Source: JAAYWY01 sp050945275
GTDB lineage: Bacteria > Bacillota > DTU030 > DUMP01
Length of the DNA: 19,833 bases
Direction: 5' to 3'
Assembly: GCA_050945275.1 (NCBI GenBank)
Contig: JBMNSQ010000018.1
Span: 1 to 19,833, forward strand
Part shown: positions 6,955 through 15,160 of the stretch, one piece after another
Position numbering within the stretch: position 1 is the stretch's first letter
How the letters are laid out: each line of letters starts with the position of its first letter
Translations under genes and position numbers: made by a program
The notes under the pieces: generated by a model
Told to the model about the DNA's origin: nothing
Database searches by the model: none
What the model saw: only the letters and a program-made list of their open reading frames with translations

Positions 6955-7914
6955 CTAAATACAAAGCTTGCCCTGGTCAATGATCTGCTTACCATCCACC
7001 CAAAGACTAGGTGCCGCAAGGACACCGTCTAAGTGACTGCAGCTCTCATTTTTGCCAGCTAGGGTCATGTTATCACCCAAGGCAAAGTGGATACTGCCAA
7101 TTCTCTTCTTGTCTTCTGAAACGGTGGTGCCGTGCCGAGCATTAGGGTTGGTGCCAACGGCAAATTCACCTAGCGTCCAGGAATTGGCGTCTCCTCGTTT
7201 GTTCAGAATGGTCTTCAGTTTCTCGGCTTCATCACCACCGGTTACTTCCACCACCCTGCCCTGCTCAACTTTCCATACCACCGGTTCTTTTATCATGCCT
7301 ACTTGGTGCAGTGCGGAATCTACAACCACCGTACCATTTGCTGTGCCTTCCACCAAAGCCATAGCTGCTTCACCGTCTGGAAAACAAGCAATAGTACCGG
7401 GGCGGAATGTACCCGCCAACTCAAAAGCACGCCGTCCGGCAATGGAAAACGTTAAGTCTGTACCGGACTCACTTGTAACCCGTGCTTCGTTGCCTGCTGT
7501 GAGAATATCAGCCACTTCTTTAGTAATACGGGCAACTTCCTCATAATCAGCAGTGGATGCACCTTCGATCATGGTCTCAATATTAATCTCTGGCATACCA
7601 ATGTACTTAATGCCCTGTTTTAAAGCTGTCCGCACCGCTGTGGTATGGGCAAACCCTGTGGACGTGGCAAACAGCATCATTTGGGCCCCAAGCACGCCTT
7701 TGCTTATTACCTCTGTAGGTTCTAAGCCATGTACCGGACGACGCACCATAGTGGTAATCGTCGGCTCTATACCTAGCTCAAAGCAAGCTGCCGCCAGAGC
7801 ATCGGCCACCTCAGACTCCACACCGGTATCGGTAATTATGACCGCCTCACGGACGCCTTCTCGGTTCAACTCTACAGGAACGCGAGCATAGCGCATCAGT
7901 GTTAGATTACGCAT
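6955..7914 (-). CDS. NicX/M29-like metalloenzyme, second tandem copy
   Basis: This 319-residue cytoplasmic protein is of the aminopeptidase M29 / 2,5-dihydroxypyridine 5,6-dioxygenase (NicX) superfamily, often labelled leucyl aminopeptidase (COG2309). It is shorter than true M29 peptidases (about 400) and closer to NicX. The C-terminal metal-site region is intact: E250 (GEFAVGTNPNAR), H276 (GSIHFALGDN) and the H294-x-D296 pair (SCSHLDGV). Mid-protein signature: EGTANGTVVVDSALHQVG. It starts at ATG with AGGAGG 5 nt upstream, 53 nt after its paralog. It is the last gene of the IclR-TAXI-TRAP operon, so it probably acts on the imported compound or a product of it. An O2-using ring dioxygenase would be surprising beside the anaerobe-type genes here, so hydrolysis is as likely. 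Confidence 0.82.
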   Translation of the reverse strand: MRNLTLMRYARVPVELNREGVREAVIITDTGVESEVADALAAACFELGIEPTITTMVRRPVHGLEPTEVISKGVLGAQMMLFATSTGFAHTTAVRTALKQGIKYIGMPEINIETMIEGASTADYEEVARITKEVADILTAGNEARVTSESGTDLTFSIAGRRAFELAGTFRPGTIACFPDGEAAMALVEGTANGTVVVDSALHQVGMIKEPVVWKVEQGRVVEVTGGDEAEKLKTILNKRGDANSWTLGEFAVGTNPNARHGTTVSEDKKRIGSIHFALGDNMTLAGKNESCSHLDGVLAAPSLWVDGKQIIDQGKLCI

Positions 7915-7967
7915 GAAATCCTCCTTCCCCAGCTGCCATTTTGGTTGCTACGTGCAGTTGTTTGCAG

Positions 7968-8939
7968 CTAGATAAGGAATTTGCCGCGATCGAGAACGAC
8001 CTTGCCATCTAGTTCCAACACCGGATTGAGCATCATCATATCCAGGTGCAGCGAAGTCCTAACTGTACCACCAAATGCGGCATTGGTACCAACGGCAATA
8101 TGGATGGTACCCCAGGTTCCCTCATCTTCCACCATAACACCAATTAAGCGAGCGTCTGGGTTCATGCCGATTCCGAGCTCTGCAATATTGTAAACGAGCG
8201 GATCATTAGCTGCCTCCAAAGCTTCGCGGAAAATCCGTGCCTCTTTACCGCCCTCAATCTTGACTGCATTACCATCTTTCACCGTAACTTTAATCGGCTC
8301 ATTAATGAGGCCAATCTCTGGCAAAGGGATAGCAGCGTCAACGTACATTACACCATTAGCAGTACCCTCGAGCGGAGTAATCCTGGCCTCTACGTCAGGA
8401 ATAGTAGCGAACGAACCGGGCTCATGAGCCATACCTACTAGAGCAGCACCATCTCTGCCCTCCAGGCCCAAAGTAATGTCAGTGCCAAGATCGGTGGTAA
8501 CGCGAGCAACCTTGGCCTGGGTTAGAAGATCGGACATCTTTCTTACCATGGGAGCAATAGCCTCGAAATCACAATCGATTCCGCCAGATATTAGAGTCTG
8601 CCGCTCATATGCTGGCATGTTAACTGTCCGTGCGCCTCGCTTGGTAGCTTCAACTCTAGCTGCAGTATGGGCAATGGACCAGGTGGTGGGAGCAATGATT
8701 ACGTCGGCTTCTTTCATGGCTGCTGCCATAGCTGCCGGTAGCTCCTCATTGTGTACCTTACGCGGCTCCATGGTTGTAATAACTACCTCTGCTCCTTGCT
8801 GCAAGGCAGCAGCGGCCACAGCCTCGGCCATATCCATCTTGTGATAGTCAGTAACAACAACTACCTTTTCGCCTGGTTTCACCTTTCCACAAACAGTAAC
8901 GATCTTATGTGCTCCTTTTGCGAATACGATATCCGCCAC
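7968..8939 (-). CDS. NicX/M29-like metalloenzyme, first tandem copy
   Basis: This 323-residue paralog of the following gene shares the overall plan: an N-terminal Rossmann-like half (GEKVVVVTDYHKMDMAEAV), the central EGTANGVMYVDAAIP motif, and a C-terminal metal site with E254 (AELGIGMNPDAR), H280 (GTIHIAVGTN) and H298-x-D300 (LHLDMM). The pair has diverged clearly, so they may act on successive intermediates or form a heteromer rather than being redundant. The start is GTG at 8939, with AGGAGG 7 nt upstream; no better ATG exists. It follows the fused TRAP permease by a 171-nt gap full of inverted repeats, which may hold its own control point. Substrate unknown; best known relatives are aminopeptidase T/S and NicX. 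Confidence 0.82.
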   Translation of the reverse strand: MADIVFAKGAHKIVTVCGKVKPGEKVVVVTDYHKMDMAEAVAAAALQQGAEVVITTMEPRKVHNEELPAAMAAAMKEADVIIAPTTWSIAHTAARVEATKRGARTVNMPAYERQTLISGGIDCDFEAIAPMVRKMSDLLTQAKVARVTTDLGTDITLGLEGRDGAALVGMAHEPGSFATIPDVEARITPLEGTANGVMYVDAAIPLPEIGLINEPIKVTVKDGNAVKIEGGKEARIFREALEAANDPLVYNIAELGIGMNPDARLIGVMVEDEGTWGTIHIAVGTNAAFGGTVRTSLHLDMMMLNPVLELDGKVVLDRGKFLI

Positions 8940-8974
8940 AAGATAACCTCCTTGAATTTTTATTGATTTTATTT

Positions 8975-8994
8975 CTAGTATTGCACTATACTAG
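8975..8994. promoter_or_regulatory. Palindrome with possible -10 in front of the NicX-like pair
   Basis: Perfect 7-bp arms CTAGTAT (8975-8981) / ATACTAG (8988-8994) with centre TGCACT. On the minus strand the palindrome contains TATAGT, a 5/6 match to a -10 box, with a weak GAAACA -35 16 nt before it. This would fit a regulated internal promoter for the two NicX-like genes, about 35-55 nt upstream of the GTG. Confidence 0.4.
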
Positions 8995-9068
8995 CTAAGC
9001 CCAGACTGTTTCTACCCCTCATATCACCCCCCCAGATGGCTGATACTACAAGACGACTGGGCTTAGCT
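8993..9068. repeat. 12-bp inverted repeat enclosing a G-rich structured spacer
   Basis: AGCTAAGCCCAG (8993-9004) and CTGGGCTTAGCT (9057-9068) are perfectly complementary, with a 52-nt interior. In minus-strand RNA the interior contains TATCA...TGATA pairing and runs of seven and four G. It lies between the TRAP permease stop and the NicX-like genes. No T-run follows on the minus strand. It could be a transcript-end structure, an mRNA stabiliser or a leader RNA; it matches no riboswitch class I know. A smaller dyad (TATCA-3-TGATA, 9086-9098) lies just beyond it. Confidence 0.6.
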
Positions 9069-9110
9069 TAATCATGCAATCCTATTATCAGTTTGATACT
9101 AAAAACTAAT

Positions 9111-11003
9111 TCATGCTACCTCGGTTCTTGGTCGTGTTACATACTGGTAATAGATGGTACCCGCCAATAAGGCTATCCCGATAATATCAGTAGTCAACCC
9201 GGGCTTGATCAACGTTAAGGCTGATATCAGGAGCACTACCCGCTCTAGATTCGTCGCCTTTCTAACTAGCCACCCCACCGAACAAGCAGCCAACGCAAAC
9301 ACCCCGAGTGCAGAGGAAATAGCCGTGGTAACTATTTCTCCAGGAGCTCCTATGAGCAGCAGCGATGGACCGTACACAAACATAAACGGCACAATATATG
9401 CGGCTATACCTAAGCGGAACCCAGCAAAACCGGTTTTCATTGGGTCTGATCTAGCTATTCCGGCCGCTGCGTAGGAAGCCAAGGCCACCGGAGGTGTTAG
9501 CGAGGACATACAAGCAAAATAGAACACAAACATGTGTGCTGCAATAACACTAACGCCCATCTTAACCAGTCCTGGTGCCAGCAGGGCAGCCATGATAATA
9601 TACGCGCTAGAAGACGGCACACCCATGCCCAGTACAATAGCAGCCAACATGCTTAGCACCAGAGCGACTGGCAGAATACCACCAGACATCTCAAGCACCA
9701 CCGTAGTCATTCTGGTTCCAAGCCCGGTCATAAGAATCATGCCGACAATCATACCTGCCGCGGCACAGGCCATGGTTACTGAAGCTACCGAGCGCGGTGC
9801 CTCCTCAAAAGCGTCCAACACTACTCGAAGAATTTTACGACGCTGAATGGGATCAAAGATGATAACCAAAGCCATCAACACCACTATGGCCCACAAAGCA
9901 GCCATCCCTGGGGTAAAACCTTTCATCAGAAAGTAAACGATAGCGAAGACAGGAAGGAATAAGTAGCCCCTTTGCCTTAGCACCCTCCACACAGATGGCA
10001 GAGAATCTGCCGTCGATACGCCTAGACCGAGTCGGCGTGCCTCTAGATCCACCATAACAAATATCCCGAGGAAATAAAGTGCAGCTGGAAGTATGGCGTG
10101 AATCATAATCTTAGCATAGGGAATACCGGTAAATTCAACCATAATAAAGGCGGCCGCCCCCATTACCGGAGGCATGATCTGACCGCCGGTAGATGCTGCT
10201 GCCTCTACTGCCCCGGCAAAATGGGGTTCATATCCTTCATTCTTCATTAAAGGTATTGTGAAAGTTCCAGTAGTAACCACATTGGCTACTGAGCTTCCAG
10301 ATAGCATACCCATTAAAGCACTGGAAACAACCGCTGATTTCGCCGGTCCACCAACAGTTCGTCCGGTAAGAGCCCGGGCAAAATCAGTAAAAAAGTCCCC
10401 CGTACCAGTTGCCACCAAGAAGCCACCAAACAATATAAACAGGAACACGTAAGTGGAAGTTACGTGGAGAGGAACACCCCAGGATCCGTCCAAGGTAAGA
10501 TAAATCTGCTCCACGATCCTCATCAGATTGAACCCCCGGTGCCACAAAGGTTCCGGCAAATAAGGACCGGCAAACCCATACAACAGGAAGACAGTGATTA
10601 GTATTGTAAGAACTTTTCCTGCTACACGGCGTGCTCCTTCAAGGACAACAACGATGAAAGTTATACCCAAAATCATTTCCAACGTTGTTAGGTCAGTAAC
10701 ATAGGATACACGTTCAGAAATTTTTTGGTAATTAACAATCAAATAACCGGTACTTAAGATCGTGCCCACAATCATTGCTCCGTCGATAATCGAGCCTATT
10801 TTATCTTTTCGACCGCTGGGAACGGTAAGAAATAAAATGATAAAGGCGCCCATTGCGTGAATTGGCCGATGCAAGTAGGCTGTGGGAAAACCAAAATAAG
10901 CGGTGATAACTTGGTAAGCCGACATAACAATCGCCAGCACCATTACGACCATGGCGGCGCGGCTACGCGTACTCTTTGTTCCCGGTGCATTGTTTTGCGC
11001 CAA
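9111..11003 (-). CDS. Fused TRAP permease (4TM/12TM, DctQ-DctM fusion), TAXI type
   Basis: This 630-residue multi-pass membrane protein joins a DctQ-like N-terminal part (about residues 15-170, four helices) to a DctM-like part. Typical 4TM/12TM fusion motifs are FGGFLVATGTGDFFTDFARAL, GMLSGSSVANVVTTGTFTIPLM, AAASTGGQIMPPVMGAAAF and, in the second half, GMGVPSSSAYIIMAAL and SLTPPVALASYAAAGIA. Such fusions pair with TAXI binding proteins, and a TAXI gene lies directly upstream. The start is TTG at 11003, with GGGGGG 7 nt before it; an overlapping ATG is out of frame. It would import the TAXI ligand with sodium or protons. The C-terminus has extra hydrophobic segments (about 540-620), as is common in this subfamily. 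Confidence 0.95.
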   Translation of the reverse strand: MAQNNAPGTKSTRSRAAMVVMVLAIVMSAYQVITAYFGFPTAYLHRPIHAMGAFIILFLTVPSGRKDKIGSIIDGAMIVGTILSTGYLIVNYQKISERVSYVTDLTTLEMILGITFIVVVLEGARRVAGKVLTILITVFLLYGFAGPYLPEPLWHRGFNLMRIVEQIYLTLDGSWGVPLHVTSTYVFLFILFGGFLVATGTGDFFTDFARALTGRTVGGPAKSAVVSSALMGMLSGSSVANVVTTGTFTIPLMKNEGYEPHFAGAVEAAASTGGQIMPPVMGAAAFIMVEFTGIPYAKIMIHAILPAALYFLGIFVMVDLEARRLGLGVSTADSLPSVWRVLRQRGYLFLPVFAIVYFLMKGFTPGMAALWAIVVLMALVIIFDPIQRRKILRVVLDAFEEAPRSVASVTMACAAAGMIVGMILMTGLGTRMTTVVLEMSGGILPVALVLSMLAAIVLGMGVPSSSAYIIMAALLAPGLVKMGVSVIAAHMFVFYFACMSSLTPPVALASYAAAGIARSDPMKTGFAGFRLGIAAYIVPFMFVYGPSLLLIGAPGEIVTTAISSALGVFALAACSVGWLVRKATNLERVVLLISALTLIKPGLTTDIIGIALLAGTIYYQYVTRPRTEVA

Positions 11004-11054
11004 ACATTAGCCCCCCTATATTCCACAAATTTATAATCATAGTGGACAGTGCTA

Positions 11055-11091
11055 GGCCCGGAACAGCCTATAGAGGGGCTTATTCCAGGCC
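11055..11091 (-). other. Intercistronic hairpin between the TAXI gene and its permease
   Basis: Nine-bp stem GGCCCGGAA (11055-11063) / TTCCAGGCC (11083-11091), with one G-U pair in minus-strand RNA, extended by AGCC/GGCT after a small bulge, and an 8-nt loop. No T-run follows. Its position after the binding-protein gene matches the other two TRAP operons here and suggests differential mRNA stability. Confidence 0.6.
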
Positions 11092-11113
11092 GTTTAGCTC
11101 TCCTAATAGGTCG

Positions 11114-12088
11114 TTACTTGTTTAATACTTCGTCCCAATACTTTTGGGCGCCTGGGTGCATGGAAACACCGGTAACCGATGCCATTTGCTCCAGTGTAAG
11201 ATCTGCCATACATGCATGAGAATCTTTTAGCTTTTGAATGTTCTCGGCTAAGGTCTTAGTAATCCAATAAACCTCTTCGTCGGACATATCCTTGCGCACA
11301 ATAAGAACTGTATCGGTACCTACACCTTGCACCTCTTCCGTTTGTCCTGGGTAGGTGTTAGGCTTAAGATTAGTTCTTACATAACCATCGTTTATTTCTT
11401 TGAGCTTAGCTAGGTGTTCATCGTCCACACCGAGGAACTTGATATCTTTACTGGTAGCTAGCTCTGTCAGCGAACCACCCGGTGCAGCGGTGGTAGCCGT
11501 AAGACCGATAACGTGGCCGTCCTTCATGAGTTCAACGCCTTCGGTTTGAGAACCACGAGTGAGTTTCAGGTCGTCTTCGGTCATACCATAAGCGGCGAGC
11601 AAATCGCGAAATGCCACCTGAGTAGCGTGACCAACCGGCTGCGTAACAAAACCCTTACCTTTAAGATCCTCTAAGCTGTTAACCTCTGGACCTACCATCA
11701 CGTGATTAAAGTTAGGGAACAGTACCGCTAAACCAGCTACGTTGTCATAAACACCGTCAAAAGGCTGCTCGCCAGCCCTCGCAATAGAAGGAATAATGGT
11801 CATGGTAAAGCCAATATCACCTTCGCCCCGGCTAATAGCAGTTACGTTTGAAACACCGCCGCCCTGCTCCGAATTGGCCTTAACACCGTTGTCAGAAAAA
11901 ATCTCGGCTACGGCTGCTCCGATTGGCATCCAGCTCCCACCGGCGGTACCGGCCAGAACAGTTAGGTTCGCTGGCTTGCCAGGCTCGTCCGCTGCCTCAT
12001 TGCCTTCTGAAGATGGGTTGGAACCGCATCCGACAACCGTCATCGCAACAATCAACAGTAGGGCCATCATTCCCATAAGCTTTTTCAT
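11114..12088 (-). CDS. TAXI-family TRAP solute-binding lipoprotein
   Basis: This 324-residue receptor has a lipoprotein signal (MKKLMGMMALLLIVAMTVVGC, C21 as the lipidated Cys), then an acidic linker. The TAXI core begins with LTVLAGTAGGSWMPIGAAVAEIF and continues with QGGGVSNVTAISRGEGDIGF, the family's N-terminal signature, and later LKGKGFVTQPVGHATQVAFRDLLAAYG. TAXI proteins are the receptor partners of fused TRAP permeases, and the few with known ligands bind small acids such as glutamate or 2-oxoglutarate. The ATG has a GGGGAG ribosome site about 10 nt upstream. It follows the IclR gene by 118 nt and precedes its permease. Ligand unknown; the NicX-like genes downstream suggest an aromatic, pyridine-like or amide compound, as inference. 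Confidence 0.93.
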   Translation of the reverse strand: MKKLMGMMALLLIVAMTVVGCGSNPSSEGNEAADEPGKPANLTVLAGTAGGSWMPIGAAVAEIFSDNGVKANSEQGGGVSNVTAISRGEGDIGFTMTIIPSIARAGEQPFDGVYDNVAGLAVLFPNFNHVMVGPEVNSLEDLKGKGFVTQPVGHATQVAFRDLLAAYGMTEDDLKLTRGSQTEGVELMKDGHVIGLTATTAAPGGSLTELATSKDIKFLGVDDEHLAKLKEINDGYVRTNLKPNTYPGQTEEVQGVGTDTVLIVRKDMSDEEVYWITKTLAENIQKLKDSHACMADLTLEQMASVTGVSMHPGAQKYWDEVLNK

Positions 12089-12206
12089 CGTGTGCTATCT
12101 CCCCTTTGTTCAAATTTAGAATGCTTTGGGTGGCGAAACTTCTGCTGTTTCTTATACGAGATAAACTCGTTCTCCCTCACCCCCTTCATCTCCCACAGGT
12201 CGTTCT

Positions 12207-12995
12207 CTACTGGTCAAAACAAATGGTTCCTTCCGGTACACCCAGGTCTTTTGACACGGCGGACGCCGTAGCCATAACCATTTGGCTGTATTGTTCTACT
12301 TTATCTTCCGTAAAACGAACCGCCGGACCCGAAACATTGATAGCCCCTACTACTTTAAGACCAGCTTTGAACACTGGACTAGATACCGAGGTTATGCCAG
12401 CTGTTCGTTCGCCGCTGGTACCGGCGTATCCCTTTTGCCTGATAGTCTCTAACTCAGCCAATAGTGTTTCTCGAGCAACGCACTGCTCTTCGCTTCCTTC
12501 TTTATATAAAGCTATGATTTTTTCAATCTCTGGCAGGGGTAGAAAGGCCAGTATGGCTTTACCCGGCGAGCCTCTATGAAGAGGCAGCGGTCGACCCAAC
12601 TCCTTATAAACCCTTCTAAGTTCATGATAACTTTCAATTTGGGTTACACAAACACGGGTAGTTCCTTGGAGTACATGCAGCGCCACAGTTTCGTTCGTCT
12701 CGTCCCGCAGCTTACTCATATGAGGAACAGCCACACTGTTTAGGTCCAATTGTTTCAATAACGTATCAGCCAATTGCAGTACCTTAAAACCCAGCGAATA
12801 CTTTTGGTTTTCCGGTGATTGCTTTATTAATCCAGCCATTTCAAGGCTAACCAAAATACGATGAACCGTACTCTTGCTCATATCAAGACTTCGGCTGATT
12901 TCCGTCACACCAATTTCTGGCTGATCAGCCGAAAATAAACCGAGTATATCGCCTACCTTGAGTATACACTTGAGGTTGTTGGTGTTCCGCATCAT
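12207..12995 (-). CDS. IclR-family transcriptional regulator, operon 2
   Basis: This 262-residue regulator has a winged helix-turn-helix at about residues 10-72 (VTEISRSLDMSKSTVHRILVSL) and an effector domain at about 80-250 (NETVALHVLQGTTRVCVTQIES, GSPGKAILAFLP, ERTAGITSVSSPVFKAG). Much of the sequence is identical or conservatively changed relative to the IclR protein at 5905-6702, so the two are duplicates and probably sense chemically related effectors. It starts at the first of two ATG codons, with GGAGG 7 nt upstream. It heads the run iclR-TAXI-permease-NicX-like pair and is the likely local regulator. The 118 nt after it hold only a weak CGAG/CTCG hairpin, so read-through into the TAXI gene is plausible. 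Confidence 0.93.
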   Translation of the reverse strand: MMRNTNNLKCILKVGDILGLFSADQPEIGVTEISRSLDMSKSTVHRILVSLEMAGLIKQSPENQKYSLGFKVLQLADTLLKQLDLNSVAVPHMSKLRDETNETVALHVLQGTTRVCVTQIESYHELRRVYKELGRPLPLHRGSPGKAILAFLPLPEIEKIIALYKEGSEEQCVARETLLAELETIRQKGYAGTSGERTAGITSVSSPVFKAGLKVVGAINVSGPAVRFTEDKVEQYSQMVMATASAVSKDLGVPEGTICFDQ

Positions 12996-13381
12996 GTAAC
13001 ATCCTCCCGTGGTTTGGGATATTGTCTAATTTCGACACAGATCACCATATTCCTTCTTGCTTTAACCGGTAAAGTCGCCCCAAAATAATAAGCCACTTGC
13101 CTGAAAATTGGCAAATAAAATTCGGGGTAAAAATAGATAACCCGCATATCCTTCTGAACCGTCATAATTGCCCAAGCCAAAGAAAAATGATAAACGTAAT
13201 TTGCCTATAAAACTTTAAACGAGTCTTACCCCCAGACTCTGGTCCAGAAAATAGAAAGCTCCCTAACCTTTTAGGCTAGGAAGCCTTGCCTGTCTGCATT
13301 GGAGACCATATTTACTGCATTACTAGATTTACGATTCACCACCATTTTTAGTGACTTGATATTGTAAGAGCATCTTCCAGG
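12996..13381. other. Intergenic region between dctM and the second iclR
   Basis: The region holds the dctM terminator (13255-13287) and, right after it on the minus strand, a second small stem GAGTCT (13221-13226) / AGACTC (13234-13239) followed by a T-rich stretch. Nearer iclR is an 18-bp palindrome, TTGCC-8-GGCAA (13097-13114), a possible operator. A 62-codon open frame overlapping the iclR start shows no protein-like features. I found no convincing -35/-10 pair. Confidence 0.5.
13255..13287 (-). terminator. Intrinsic terminator of the GntR-DUF2848-TRAP operon
   Basis: Fourteen-bp stem AAAGCTCCCTAACC (13255-13268) with GGCTAGGAAGCCTT (13274-13287), including three G-U pairs in minus-strand RNA, and a 5-nt loop TTTTA. 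On the minus strand it is followed by CTATTTTC. It lies about 95 nt after the dctM stop. Confidence 0.75.
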
Positions 13382-14662
13382 TCATCTTATTCCGAGAATA
13401 TCAGGTAACCAAAGTACACTGCTGGGCACATAGGTAATTACCATTAATACAATTATTAGTACACCCAAAAGGGGTACCAGGTCATTCCACATTTCACGAA
13501 TAGATACCTTCGCAATTGCACTAGATACAAAGAGATCAACCCCCAGCGGAGGCGTACACATTCCAATAGTTAAGTTTACTGCCAATATAAGTCCGTAGTG
13601 AGTGATATCGACACCAAAGGTTTGGGTAAGCGGTAGAAAAAGTGGACCAAAGATAACAACAGCGCTAATAGTATCAATAAATGTGCCCACAATTAGAAGG
13701 ATAATGTTGATAACTAATAGCAAGGCAAGGCGGCTATGAATGAAAGTCATCATCGCTACAGCCACTGCTTGCGGGATTTGATTCACAGTTAGATACCATA
13801 CAAAGAGGGACGCACATGCTACTACAATAAGTACAGTGCCAGTGGAAATGGCGGATTTCTTAAGTAAGTTCCACACTTTCTCCCATGTAAGTTCCTTATA
13901 AACAAACATGCCAATAATGAGAGCATACATAACAGCTATCGCACCCGATTCAGTCGCGGTAAAAATACCACTAACAATTCCACCAATGATAATGATCGGC
14001 GTAATAAGAGCCAAGATAGCTTTTCGACCCGTTTGCCAAACTGTTCCCCAACCGACGAATTGATCCTGTCCCCTATAATCACGCTTTTTGCCAACAAAGT
14101 AACTGTATATCATAAGGGCAGCACCCATAAGAATACCCGGTATAAAGCCACCTACAAACAAACGTGCAACAGAAGCATTAGCCAGCTGACCAAAGACCAA
14201 GAGTGGAATACTTGGCGGAATGATAGGCCCAATTGAACCAGCGCAAGCTAAAAGCGATGCTGAAAATGTGGGAGCATATCTTTGTTCTGTCATGACCGGA
14301 ATCATAAGGCCCCCGATAGCTGCAGTGGCGGCAATGGCGGATCCCGTAATAGCGGCAAAAAACATGCAGGCTAAAATGCTTACCATCGCAAGCCCCGCTG
14401 GCCAGTGGCCGATAATAGCTTCCGCAAAATTTACAAGTCGTCTGGAAATACCACCCTCGGACATCAGATCTCCGGCGAAAATAAACAAAGCCACTGCTAT
14501 TAGAGAATAGTTATCTATTCCGGTGAATATACGTTGAATCACCACGTCTAACGGGTAACCAGACGATACTAACCCAATAAAACTTGTAATTCCCAGCGAA
14601 AAGCTAATAGGAATTCCTGAAAAAAAGAATAGAAAGAGAAGTCCTATAATAGCAGGTCCCAT
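13382..14662 (-). CDS. dctM: TRAP transporter large permease subunit, DctM family (operon 1)
   Basis: This 426-residue protein has about 12 membrane segments and DctM signatures: GIDNYSLIAVALFIFAGDLM near residue 50, FFAAITGSAIAATAAIGGLMIPVM near 105, SIGPIIPPSIPLLVFG near 150 and NLTIGMCTPPLGVDLFV near 365. It forms the translocation path for the substrate delivered by the DctP at 15206-16240. It starts at ATG with GGGGG 7 nt upstream, 4 nt after the dctQ stop, so the two are tightly coupled. It is the last gene of the gntR-hydrolase-DUF2848-dctPQM unit. It is clearly diverged from the other DctM (1817-3112), so the two transporters are not a recent duplication. Confidence 0.95.
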   Translation of the reverse strand: MGPAIIGLLFLFFFSGIPISFSLGITSFIGLVSSGYPLDVVIQRIFTGIDNYSLIAVALFIFAGDLMSEGGISRRLVNFAEAIIGHWPAGLAMVSILACMFFAAITGSAIAATAAIGGLMIPVMTEQRYAPTFSASLLACAGSIGPIIPPSIPLLVFGQLANASVARLFVGGFIPGILMGAALMIYSYFVGKKRDYRGQDQFVGWGTVWQTGRKAILALITPIIIIGGIVSGIFTATESGAIAVMYALIIGMFVYKELTWEKVWNLLKKSAISTGTVLIVVACASLFVWYLTVNQIPQAVAVAMMTFIHSRLALLLVINIILLIVGTFIDTISAVVIFGPLFLPLTQTFGVDITHYGLILAVNLTIGMCTPPLGVDLFVSSAIAKVSIREMWNDLVPLLGVLIIVLMVITYVPSSVLWLPDILGIR

Positions 14663-14666
14663 ATCT

Positions 14667-15143
14667 TTACCCCCTATTGCTGGAAGTTAGCTTTCCCTTT
14701 AACTGTTGAACCAAATAATACAGCATTAAAAGACCCGCTACTGGCACCCCTGCGTAAAGATAACGCATTGGTACAAGAGTATAAGGCATAACTTGGGTAC
14801 CAGCACTTCTAACAAAACTGTTCCCAAATACCACCAAAACAACAAAGAAGAACCCCATAGCAATATCAATAAAGATGTCTGCCCATCTCCTCAAATTTTC
14901 TGGAAGTAGTACCAATAATACATCGATGTTAAGATGAGCTTTATTTCGCACCCCCGCTACAGCACCAAAAAGTACGCAGTAAATGAATGCCATCCTAACA
15001 ACGTCCATCGCCCAAGGTATAGAAAAATGAAGGAAATAGCGGGAAACAACTTCGCAAAAAGTAACACAAGAAATCACCGCGAGGGAGGTAGCTAATATTA
15101 TATCAACGACACTATCGACCCACTTGGTAACCGTATTGAACAT
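14667..15143 (-). CDS. dctQ: TRAP transporter small permease subunit, DctQ family (operon 1)
   Basis: This 158-residue protein has four membrane helices (about residues 12-32, 45-65, 85-107 and 127-147). It carries the DctQ segment FCEVVSRYFLHFSIPWAMDVVRMAFIYCVLFGAVAGVRNKAHLNIDVL, with the charged AHLNID motif typical of the family after helix 2. It starts at ATG with GGAGG 8 nt upstream. It sits between dctP, separated by a hairpin-bearing gap of about 60 nt, and dctM, separated by 4 nt. It acts as scaffold for DctM. Confidence 0.94.
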   Translation of the reverse strand: MFNTVTKWVDSVVDIILATSLAVISCVTFCEVVSRYFLHFSIPWAMDVVRMAFIYCVLFGAVAGVRNKAHLNIDVLLVLLPENLRRWADIFIDIAMGFFFVVLVVFGNSFVRSAGTQVMPYTLVPMRYLYAGVPVAGLLMLYYLVQQLKGKLTSSNRG

Positions 15144-15160
15144 TAGGGTCGCCTCCTAAA

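Noticed and set aside
8993..9068. Known riboswitch class before the NicX-like genes.
   Set aside because: I compared it mentally with the common classes (purine, THF, ZTP, fluoride, guanidine) and found no matching conserved core.
12992..13180. 62-codon open frame upstream of and overlapping the second iclR start.
   Set aside because: No ribosome site, no recognisable domain, and it covers a likely control region.
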